From NCBI GenBank assembly GCA_046155505.1, contig JBJXFK010000031.1, positions 1-43,378 of the forward strand: 43,378 nt of DNA, given 5' to 3'. A program made the position numbers and the translations under genes. The notes under the pieces are model-generated. The model worked only from the letters and a program-made list of their open reading frames with translations. It did no database searches and was not told the DNA's origin. Below, in pieces: positions 15,103 through 22,337 of this stretch (its first letter is position 1; each line of letters begins with the position of its first letter). This DNA is from JBJXFK01 sp046155505. GTDB taxonomy: Bacteria > Planctomycetota > Phycisphaerae > UBA1845 > Fen-1342.

Positions 15103-15221
15103 AGCACCGTTATCTCTCCCGCTTCTCGCGGGCAGGATTTAGCACCTTGGAGCAACGACCGCTCCCGGTTGCTGTAGCTTCGACGGGCCTGATCCCTCAG
15201 CTACTCTGGATAAAGGCAGCT
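15103..15221 (-). ncRNA. SAM-I (S-box) riboswitch aptamer
   Basis: Read on the minus strand the conserved core appears in order: TTTATCCAGAG (P1 and start of P2), CTGAGGGATCAGGCCC (TGAGGGA is 15193-15199), GAAG, CAGCAACC (GCAACC 15167-15172), AAGGTGCTAAATCCTGC (15132-15148), a GC-rich P4 hairpin (CCCGCGAGAAGCGGG), then GAGATAAC closing P1. These match the SAM-I consensus. When bound to S-adenosylmethionine it should favour the terminator at 15053-15083 and stop transcription before hom-metB. Unusually, about 340 bases containing repeats separate the terminator from the hom start. Confidence 0.92.
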
Positions 15222-15247
15222 TCACTTGTCAAACATCTAGTACGACA

Positions 15248-15276
15248 AGTATCAACGCGCTTGCGGCGAAAGTCAA
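15248..15276 (-). promoter_or_regulatory. Sigma-70-like promoter of the riboswitch-hom-metB operon
   Basis: Minus strand TTGACT (15276-15271), 17-base spacer, GATACT (15253-15248). Transcription would start near 15241, about 20 bases before the aptamer. Confidence 0.7.
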
Positions 15277-15385
15277 GTACCGGCGCGAATTCGTCAAGAT
15301 TCTTGAGTCGGTGACGAGGCGGGCAAGCGCCTCGCAACTTTCAACGTGCGGGTGTGTGCGATGCGTTGGGGTGAGCGCGGTCACC

Positions 15386-15677
15386 CGCTTGCGCGTCGCG
15401 TTCGGATGCTCTTCGAAGCGGGTTGGTATTCTGCATTCTTCGTTCTTCATTCTGCATTCGCGCGCGACCCCGCTTCGCTCGCGCTCGGGGTTCGGAACAG
15501 CTCGCTGCGCTCGCATTCACTCGGTTGCGCGTCGCGTTCGGATGGTCGTCGAGCGGACTCAAGCTTCTGCATTCTGCATTCCTCATTCTGCATTCGCACG
15601 TTTCCGCGCTCGCTCGCGCTCGGGGTTCGGACGGACTCCCGTCCCAACTCGCTACTCGATATTCGCTACTCGCTACT
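15386..15677. repeat. Tandem 136-bp repeat block plus CGCTACT heptamers
   Basis: Two copies of a unit about 136 bp long. Each opens GCGCGTCGCGTTCGGATG (15391 and 15527), passes through ATTCTGC-type heptamers and ends GCTCGCGCTCGGGGTTCGG (ending near 15495 and 15630). From 15648 follow CGCTACT-type units that run straight into the mlaE stop codon. Open frames cross the block on both strands but consist only of repeat translation. I see no gene in 15277-15677. Confidence 0.85.
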
Positions 15678-16514
15678 CTAAATCAGCGACCGGAACCCAA
15701 AATTGATCACGTAAAGCTGATTGATCACGATGTTCAGGAAAAAGTCGAGCACAAGAATCGCGATAAAACTCGCCACAAACGAATCGGTACACGCTCGGCC
15801 CACGCCCTCTGCACCTGCCCGACAGTTGAACCCCTTGTAGCAACTGATCAGCCCGATCGCTGCGCCAAAGAACAGCGACTTGGTCATCCCGTTGGCCACA
15901 TCCCAGAACTCGACCACGTCCGCCGTGTAGCGCCAATACGGCTCCGACTCGCCGCCGTACACAAACGCGAAAATCACCCACGCGCCGAACGCACCCAGCA
16001 GCGCTGCATAGCACGTCAAGAGTGGCGTCAGCACCACGCACGCGATGAACCGCGGCGTCACCAAGAATCGCACCGGATCAGCACCCATCGATCGCAGCGC
16101 CAGAATCTGCTCGGTCACGTTCATCGTGCCCAGTTCGGCGGTCAGCGCCCCGCCCACTCGCCCGGCCAGCATCACGCCCGCCAGCACCGGACCAAGCTCG
16201 GACGCGAGCGTCGTATTCACGATCGCACCGAGCCGATCGCTCAGCCCCGCCGCGTCGAACTGCTGCCATCCCTGCACGATCAGCACCATGCCGACGAACG
16301 CGCCGGTGAGCATGATCACCGGCACCGAGGTCGTGCCGATCGCGTAACACTGCGGCATCAGCCGTGACCAGCCGCGCGACGAGACCAACTCGACCGGCAG
16401 ATACAAAATCGCCTGCAGCGCGAACATCCAGAAGCGGCCGAAGCCGGCGACGAATTCGACGATCGACCCGCCAATTCCTGCGATGGTCCGCGTGATTGCA
16501 CTGGTTTTTGCCAA
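15678..16514 (-). CDS. mlaE: MlaE-family ABC transporter permease
   Basis: 278 residues from TTG 16514, chosen because GGAC lies about nine bases upstream and because longer versions would run into the divergent pxpB and add a non-homologous Arg-rich head. The family signature is complete: ELGPVLAGVMLAGRVGGAL, AELGTMNVTEQILALRSMG and the final transmembrane part. Five to six membrane helices. MlaE with MlaF, MlaD and partners moves phospholipids between the inner and outer membranes of Gram-negative bacteria. No mlaF or mlaD is adjacent in the visible sequence; upstream is the divergent pxpB and downstream only repeats. The minus-strand TAG stop is followed without a gap by AGTAGCG repeats. 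Confidence 0.9.
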   Translation of the reverse strand: MAKTSAITRTIAGIGGSIVEFVAGFGRFWMFALQAILYLPVELVSSRGWSRLMPQCYAIGTTSVPVIMLTGAFVGMVLIVQGWQQFDAAGLSDRLGAIVNTTLASELGPVLAGVMLAGRVGGALTAELGTMNVTEQILALRSMGADPVRFLVTPRFIACVVLTPLLTCYAALLGAFGAWVIFAFVYGGESEPYWRYTADVVEFWDVANGMTKSLFFGAAIGLISCYKGFNCRAGAEGVGRACTDSFVASFIAILVLDFFLNIVINQLYVINFGFRSLI

Positions 16515-16613
16515 GCGCGAGCGTCCTTGCGTCCGCCGCGACCGCCGCGACGAGACTGAAAGCGTAACGGCGAACCGCAGCGAATTCGACCGCTCGCGGA
16601 GTAAGATCGCGGC

Positions 16614-17318
16614 ATGAACCCCGCCGCCCCGTTCGACGCGCGATGGATCAGCGAGCGACATCTCCGCCTCGCCGGCCCGCCGCTGCGCGATGCGGCGATG
16701 ATTCACGCATGCTGCGCGGCGTTGCGGCGGGCGGCGATTCCGGGCCTCGTCGATCTCGCGGCGGCGCACTCGTCAATTTTGATCGAGTTCGATTTTGGCG
16801 CAGTGGACGCCGATGACGCCGCGCCCGAGTTCGCCGAAGCCGCCGCGCTGGCCGCGCTGCGCGATATCGAACAGACCGCTGCGCCCGTCGGCGAAACGAT
16901 CGTGATCCCGGTCTGCTTTGCACCGCAGTTCGCACCCGACCTCGCCGAGAGCGCCGCTCGAGCGCAGCTCTCGATCGACGCGTTCATCGGCGCGTTCGTG
17001 AGCGCGGCCTACGCGGTGCGATTTCTCGGCTTTGCGCCGGGATTCGCCTACCTCGACGGCTTGCCGACGCCGCTCGCTACGCCTCGCCACGACTCGCCGC
17101 GGCCGCGCGTCGCCGCGGGCAGCGTCGGCATCGCCGGCAATCAGACCGGCATCTATCCGCACGATTCTCCCGGCGGGTGGCAACTCATCGGGCGCACGCC
17201 GCTGCGCATGTTCAACGTCGACCGCCCGCGTGCGGCGCTCTTGCAAGCCGGCGATCGCATGCGTTTTGTCGTCATTTCGGCCGACGAGTTTGATCGCATG
17301 TCGCGGGAGCCGGCATGA
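16614..17318 (+). CDS. pxpB: 5-oxoprolinase subunit PxpB (KipI family)
   Basis: 234 residues. Family landmarks are GFAPGFAYLDGLP, PRHDSPRPRVAAGSVGIAG, QTGIYPHDSPGGWQLIGRTP and a start with WISERHLRL. PxpB and PxpC form the kinase/cyclase part of the ATP-dependent 5-oxoprolinase that opens pyroglutamate to glutamate; PxpA (LamB/YcsF) is the third subunit. The gene overlaps pxpC by four bases (ATGA). No pxpA is visible in the window. Older names are allophanate hydrolase subunit 1 and KipI. Confidence 0.9.
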   Translation: MNPAAPFDARWISERHLRLAGPPLRDAAMIHACCAALRRAAIPGLVDLAAAHSSILIEFDFGAVDADDAAPEFAEAAALAALRDIEQTAAPVGETIVIPVCFAPQFAPDLAESAARAQLSIDAFIGAFVSAAYAVRFLGFAPGFAYLDGLPTPLATPRHDSPRPRVAAGSVGIAGNQTGIYPHDSPGGWQLIGRTPLRMFNVDRPRAALLQAGDRMRFVVISADEFDRMSREPA

Positions 17319-18292
17319 ACGCGTCGATTGAGCACCGCGCTGCCGCGGCAATTCGCGTCATCGAGCCGGGGATGCTCACGACTGTGCAGGATCTCGGTCG
17401 CGTTGGACATCGCAGCGACGCGGTCGTCACCGGCGGCGCGGCCGATCGGCTCGCGCTGCGACTCGGCAATCGACTGCTGGGAAACGTCGAGAGTGCGGCG
17501 GCGCTCGAACTGACACACACCGGCTGCACGCTGGAAGCACTCACGGCGATTCGCGTACTCATCGCGGGAGAATGTGACGTTTCAGTCGAAACGCGCGGCA
17601 CGCGAAGCGCTCGAAGTTGCTGGCGCGTCATCGATCTCGGCGCGCGCGATTCGTTGATCGTCGCAGCGATGCGACGCGGCGCGCGAGCGTGCGTCTGCAT
17701 CGGCGGCGGAATCGACGTGCCGCCGATTCTGGGCAGCCGGTCGACGCACCTCGCTGCGGGGTTTGGCGGACTTGCGGGCCGTGCGCTGCGGCGTGGTGAC
17801 GAACTTGTAATCGGGGATCACAATGCGACACCAAGCGATGAATCGAACTGCGAGCCGGCACGCGCGCTTCACGAGAGCGTCGCGTTTCGAACCACCCTGC
17901 GCTGCATCGACAGCGCACACACCGACGATTTCGGCCCAGAGGCAATCCAAGCGCTCTACGCTTGCGAGTTTGCGGTGTCGAATCAGAGTGATCGTCGTGG
18001 CGTGCGGCTTGTCGGTTCGATCGTCGCGCGAGCCGGCGATGGCACACTGCCCAGCGAAGGAATGATGCCCGGCGCGATTCAAATTCCGCCATCCGGCGAG
18101 CCGATCATCCTGGGCGTCGATCACCCGGCGACCGGCGGATATCCGCTCATTGCGTGCGTAATCGAGGCGGATCATGCAGCGATCGCGCAACTTCGCCCGC
18201 GCGATCGGGTTCGGTTTCAACGCGTTGCAATCGATGGCGCGCGCAACGCGACGCGCGAATTGGAAGCGCAAATTCGCCGATTCGGTATGTAA
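17315..18292 (+). CDS. pxpC: 5-oxoprolinase subunit PxpC (KipA/biotin-dependent carboxyltransferase-like)
   Basis: 325 residues, starting inside the pxpB stop. Landmarks: VIEPGMLTTVQDLGRVGHR at the N-terminus, GGIDVPPILGSRSTH, the SNQSDRRGVRLVG segment, EGMMPGAIQIPPSGEP and GVDHPATGGYPLIACV. Partner of PxpB; cytosolic. The downstream P-type ATPase is convergent, so the operon visible here is only pxpB-pxpC. Confidence 0.92.
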   Translation: MNASIEHRAAAAIRVIEPGMLTTVQDLGRVGHRSDAVVTGGAADRLALRLGNRLLGNVESAAALELTHTGCTLEALTAIRVLIAGECDVSVETRGTRSARSCWRVIDLGARDSLIVAAMRRGARACVCIGGGIDVPPILGSRSTHLAAGFGGLAGRALRRGDELVIGDHNATPSDESNCEPARALHESVAFRTTLRCIDSAHTDDFGPEAIQALYACEFAVSNQSDRRGVRLVGSIVARAGDGTLPSEGMMPGAIQIPPSGEPIILGVDHPATGGYPLIACVIEADHAAIAQLRPRDRVRFQRVAIDGARNATRELEAQIRRFGM

Positions 18293-18322
18293 TCTCGCCG
18301 ATCGAAATGCGCACCACAGCGG

Positions 18323-20266
18323 TCACGAATTGCTGCGCAGCAGCCGCAGACCGTTTAGCACGACCAGCACCGTGCTGCCCTCATGCCCCACCACCGCCAG
18401 CGGCAACGTCAGCACGCCGGTAAGCGTCAGCAACACAAGCACCGCGATCACCGCGAACGCAAAAGTCAAACTCTGCTGAATCGTCGCCCGGCTGCGCCGG
18501 GCGATCTCAACAGCATCGGCTAGTCGATTCAAATCGTCGCGCATCAGCACGACATCGGCGGTTTCGAGCGCCACATCGCTGCCGCCGTGGCCCATCGCCA
18601 CGCCAACAGTTGCCGCCGCGAGTGCGGGTGCGTCGTTCACGCCGTCGCCGACCATTGCCACGCCGCCGTGCTCGGCCAGTTCACGAACATGGCGCAGTTT
18701 GTCTTCGGGCAGCAATGACGCGCGCACTTCGTCGATACCGAGCGCAGCCGCCACGCGCCGCGCCGGCCCCTCGTGATCGCCGGTCAGCATCACGACGCGC
18801 CGCACGCCCATCGCGTGAATGCGACGCAGTGCCTCGGCCGCGCCGGGCCGAATCTCGTCCGCGAGCGTGATCACGCCCATCGGCCCGCCCTCGCGCCAGA
18901 CCAGCAGGTAGGTTTGACCATCTTTGTCCTTGGCAAAACTCCGCAACTCCGCCGGCAGCGCGATCCCCAACTCATCGAACAGCGCCGCACGTCCGGCCAC
19001 GCATCGCCGCCCATTGATCACACCGACGACGCCGTAGCCGGGACGGTTCACGAAATCTCGCACTTCGACAGGCTGCACGCCGCGCGTGGCTGCCTCGGCC
19101 ACCACCGCCTTGGCCAGCGGGTGTTCGCTGTGCGCTTCGACACTTGCGGCAACGAGCAGCAATTCCGCCTCCGTCCCCGACGTAGCCCGCACCTGCGTCA
19201 CGCGCGGCTTGCCGAGCGTCAGCGTGCCGGTCTTGTCGAGCGCGAGCGTGTCGATGTTCGACAGCCGCTCCAGATGAGCACCGCCCTTGAACAGCACACC
19301 GATCCGCGCCCCGCGCGTCACCGCCGCCAGCACCGCCACCGGCGACGCGAGCACCACCGCACATGGCGACGCGGCAACGAGCAGAATCATCCCGATTTGA
19401 ATTGCGTGCGCGACACCGACGCCTGCGATCGCATAGCCCGCAATCGTTAGCGCGCACACGCCGAGTACCGTCAGCACATAGGGCGTTTGCCAGCGCTCGA
19501 TGACGCGCTGCGCCGCAGCCTTGTTTTCCTGGGCTGACTCGACGAGCGCGACGATTCGCGCGATCGCCGACTCGGCTGCGGGGCGGGTCATGCGCACAAT
19601 GATCGAACCATCGAGATTGATGGTCCCCGCAAACACGGTGTGCCCGATCGACTTGGCGACTGCCGCACTTTCGCCGGTGAGCACAGATTCGTCGACGGTC
19701 GTCTGGCCATCGTCGATCGCGCCGTCCACCGGGAATCGCTCGCCGGGCCGTACGCGCAGACGATCGCCCACATTGACGCGTTCGATCGCGATCGTCGTTT
19801 CGATTTCGCCGCGCAACACATGTGCGGTCGCCGGGCGCAGGCCCATCAGCGCGCGAATGCCGCCGCGTGTGCGCTCGATGGCGTAGCGTTCAAGCGCGTC
19901 GCTCAGCGAGAACAAAAAGAGCAGCAGCGCGCCCTCATCCCAATAGCCGAGCGCCGCCGACACGACAGCGGCGAAGATCATCAGGAAGTTGATGTCGGGC
20001 ATGCCCTCGCGCAGCGAACGCACCGCCTCGACGGTCGTTCGCAATCCGCCGAGCAGGTAGGCCAGCGTGATCGCCGCCGCCGCCGCACGCGAGTGACCGG
20101 CGTTCATCAGTGCGTAGCCGACAATTCCGAGCACGCCGCAGCCCGCAGTCAGCATGAACCGATCGCGCGGACGGGCTTCCCCGCTGAACGCCGACGTGAC
20201 TCGCGCGAAAGTTTGCGGCAAGCCGCTGCTCCTGGATTCGATCTTGATTGCCGCGTCCACGACCAC
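18323..20266 (-). CDS. P1B-4-type metal-transporting ATPase
   Basis: 647 residues from GTG 20266, no N-terminal heavy-metal-binding domain. P-type core: TGES (197-200), SPC in the sixth membrane helix (300-302), phosphorylated Asp344 in DKTGTLT, SEHPLAKA (HP motif), MLTGD and GDGVNDAPAL. The last helices carry HEGST (628-632). SPC together with HEG(S/T) and the absent metal-binding domain define the P1B-4 subgroup, whose members export cobalt, iron(II), zinc or nickel (CoaT, CtpD and PfeT types). It sits alone; no metal-sensing regulator is adjacent. Which metal it exports cannot be decided from sequence. Confidence 0.92.
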   Translation of the reverse strand: MVVDAAIKIESRSSGLPQTFARVTSAFSGEARPRDRFMLTAGCGVLGIVGYALMNAGHSRAAAAAITLAYLLGGLRTTVEAVRSLREGMPDINFLMIFAAVVSAALGYWDEGALLLFLFSLSDALERYAIERTRGGIRALMGLRPATAHVLRGEIETTIAIERVNVGDRLRVRPGERFPVDGAIDDGQTTVDESVLTGESAAVAKSIGHTVFAGTINLDGSIIVRMTRPAAESAIARIVALVESAQENKAAAQRVIERWQTPYVLTVLGVCALTIAGYAIAGVGVAHAIQIGMILLVAASPCAVVLASPVAVLAAVTRGARIGVLFKGGAHLERLSNIDTLALDKTGTLTLGKPRVTQVRATSGTEAELLLVAASVEAHSEHPLAKAVVAEAATRGVQPVEVRDFVNRPGYGVVGVINGRRCVAGRAALFDELGIALPAELRSFAKDKDGQTYLLVWREGGPMGVITLADEIRPGAAEALRRIHAMGVRRVVMLTGDHEGPARRVAAALGIDEVRASLLPEDKLRHVRELAEHGGVAMVGDGVNDAPALAAATVGVAMGHGGSDVALETADVVLMRDDLNRLADAVEIARRSRATIQQSLTFAFAVIAVLVLLTLTGVLTLPLAVVGHEGSTVLVVLNGLRLLRSNS

Positions 20267-20386
20267 ACCTCTCTACCACAAACATGTTCGCGCTGGGCGC
20301 GATCGCCAACCAAAATCGCCCGATCGCGCTAAAATGCTGCTTGAGATGCCAAACAGCTTCGGCATGACCCAAACGCGAGCTTGACG

Positions 20387-21382
20387 ATGCCTGCAACAGA
20401 AGATGCCGCGAATCAACCGCGCAATCCCGAGAATCGACTCAGGATCGACTATCGCGACGTCCCGGCGCCGCGCTCGCCCGGACCTATCATCGACGCGCAC
20501 ACGCATGTCTATGCAGGCCCGCAAGCCGACTTGTTCTTCGAATCCGCGCGGCTCTATGGCGTGACGCACGTGATGAGCATGTCGCCGCTGGTCGATGTGC
20601 CGGAATTGCGCGAGCGCTTCGGCGACGAGTTGTCGTTCATCGCCATTCCGAATTGGAAGAAGATGAACGCGAGCGACGATTCGCGGCGGGAGTGGATGGC
20701 CGACCTGACCACGTTTCGGCAAACGCACGGGGCCAAACTGTGCAAATTCTGGATGGCCCCGCAAATGCGCGAGCGGCACGGGTGGACCGTCGATCATCCG
20801 TTCTTGCGGCCGATCGTCGATCACTCCGTCGCGCTGGGCTACAACTTCCTGATTCACGTCGCCGATCCGACGGTCTGGTTCGCGCCCGGAAAGCAATACG
20901 CCGACGCGAGCAAATTCGGCACCAAGGCGGATCAGTATCCGCAACTCGAGTGGCTATGCGAGTATGTCGCGCCGCGTATCGTCATCGCGGCACACATGGG
21001 CGGCAATATCGAGGATCCCGAGTTCCTTCAAAGCCTGCTCGATCGGCATGCGAATTTGCGGCTCGACAGCAGCGCGACCAAGTGGATCGTGCGCGAGGTC
21101 GCGCGAGAGCCCGAGCGCGTGCGAGAATTCATCGAGCGAAACGCCGATCGCATCGTCTTCGGCAGCGACGTCGTGGCAAGCACGAATTTCACGCGGTTCG
21201 ACCACTTCGCGAGCCGCTATTGGGCGCATCGCATGATGTGGGAAAGCGACTATCGCGGCGAGAGCCCGATCGAAGACCCGGACGCCGACCCGCCGCTCCT
21301 GGCGGGCCTTTCGCTTTCTCCGCCGACACTGCGAAAGCTGTACGATGAGAACATGCACGCACTGGGATTCGCGGGCCGTTGA
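20387..21382 (+). CDS. Metal-dependent amidohydrolase (amidohydrolase-2 family)
   Basis: 331 residues from ATG 20387 (a TTG two codons earlier is possible). A TIM-barrel hydrolase: IIDAHTHVY gives the metal-binding His38 and His40, LIHVADPTVW and IAAHMGGN supply the further histidines, and VFGSDVV the catalytic Asp. Relatives include aminocarboxymuconate-semialdehyde decarboxylase-like and predicted TIM-barrel hydrolases, so the reaction may be hydrolysis or decarboxylation. Diverges from the P-type ATPase; the 120-base gap has no promoter I would defend. Substrate unknown. Confidence 0.85.
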   Translation: MPATEDAANQPRNPENRLRIDYRDVPAPRSPGPIIDAHTHVYAGPQADLFFESARLYGVTHVMSMSPLVDVPELRERFGDELSFIAIPNWKKMNASDDSRREWMADLTTFRQTHGAKLCKFWMAPQMRERHGWTVDHPFLRPIVDHSVALGYNFLIHVADPTVWFAPGKQYADASKFGTKADQYPQLEWLCEYVAPRIVIAAHMGGNIEDPEFLQSLLDRHANLRLDSSATKWIVREVAREPERVREFIERNADRIVFGSDVVASTNFTRFDHFASRYWAHRMMWESDYRGESPIEDPDADPPLLAGLSLSPPTLRKLYDENMHALGFAGR

Positions 21383-21505
21383 CCTCGTGGCGATCTTGCG
21401 TATGAATACGAATGAGCACGCGGCGGGCCGGGCGATTGATCGCCCCGCTCGCCGCGTGCTTGATTCGAGTCGCTGGGCGCTTGCTCACGCGGCGTTCGCT
21501 CGGCG

Positions 21506-21994
21506 TCAGGCTGCCGACATCTCGGCCAGCGCGAAGTCCTTGTTGCCCGTGCCGGCCAGCAGATCGACGAACTGATCCAGCCCGCCGCGGAATTGCCGCT
21601 GGGCCCAGGCCGCGTCGATGTCGGCCACGCGCCCAACCGCCTTGCGCAGGATCGGCTCGCAGCCCGGCACGAACAGCTCGCTGCGCAGCTCGAACTCGCC
21701 CACGTTCAAGAAGCGGAAAATCAGCAGCATGTAGGCGTTCTCGACCAGCTCGAATTTGAACGAGCGGCGACCGCTCTCGTGCAGCGGCATGCTGGTGCGA
21801 AAGCCGTGCTCGCGCACAAACGCGGCGACTTCGTCGAAGACCGACACAATGTGCGTGTCGATGGCTTCCTCGAAGCGCAGCGCGCAGCGTTGCTGCGCCT
21901 GGCCGAGCTTGTCGAGGAATGACTTTTTCCACTGGCCCTGTTCGGGGCCGCGATTGCCGTTGGTGCCGTTGCCGTTGTTGCCGTCGGGTGCCAT
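21506..21994 (-). CDS. Hypothetical protein, 162 aa
   Basis: Start at ATG 21994 supported by GGAGTGAGG nine bases upstream. A low-complexity head (MAPDGNNGNGTNGNRGPEQG) precedes a folded domain with WKKSFLDKLGQAQQRCALRFEEAIDTHIVSVFDEV, RRSFKFELVENAYMLLIFRF and ELRSELFVPGCEP. No signal peptide or membrane segment. I do not recognise the family; a cytosolic alpha-beta protein is the most I would say. Convergent with the amidohydrolase. Confidence 0.75.
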   Translation of the reverse strand: MAPDGNNGNGTNGNRGPEQGQWKKSFLDKLGQAQQRCALRFEEAIDTHIVSVFDEVAAFVREHGFRTSMPLHESGRRSFKFELVENAYMLLIFRFLNVGEFELRSELFVPGCEPILRKAVGRVADIDAAWAQRQFRGGLDQFVDLLAGTGNKDFALAEMSAA

Positions 21995-22337
21995 GACGCC
22001 TCACTCCATCACGCAGCGGGCAGCGCGGCCGGCATACGGCCGATGCGCTTCGAGGCCCGCGTTGCACGCAGGGTTGTCCCAGGAGAAATGTAGAAAATGT
22101 GCGGCATGCGCGGCGAAAAATTCACGCGGGAATGCGAGATGACCGAGCGGCGAGATCGGCAACATGCGACGCGTGGCGCTGCAGCGGCGTTCGGCGATGG
22201 TCTTATGAGACGCGCAGGTGTTGCACGGCGGCGGCGGCGCGAAAACGCACATGATGAAACACGCGACGCCACCCCAAGTGGAGCGGCGTCGCGTGCCATG
22301 TACGAATCGAACTCACCGTTGCTGTTCGGTGCCGAAA
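21995..22337. other. Gap with one hairpin, no gene seen
   Basis: About 340 bases between two minus-strand genes. Apart from the hairpin at 22260-22295 I see nothing definite. A cysteine-rich 83-codon frame (22001-22252, minus) is open, but it lacks a ribosome-binding site and a coherent composition. Confidence 0.5.
22260..22295 (-). terminator. Hairpin terminator after the metalloprotease gene
   Basis: Perfect 11-bp stem CACGCGACGCC/GGCGTCGCGTG with a 14-base loop. On the minus strand it is followed by TTTCATCAT, a weak T-tract, 43 bases after the stop of the gene at 22338-24605. Confidence 0.6.

Noticed and set aside
15311..16367. Several overlapping open frames on both strands in the repeat block and across mlaE
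   Set aside because: They translate only repeats (FCILHSSF, ARGSEQL and the like) or the antisense of mlaE; no ribosome-binding sites or motifs.
22001..22252. 83-codon cysteine-containing frame upstream of the gene at 21994
   Set aside because: No ribosome-binding site, incoherent composition, and open frames are expected by chance at this GC content.
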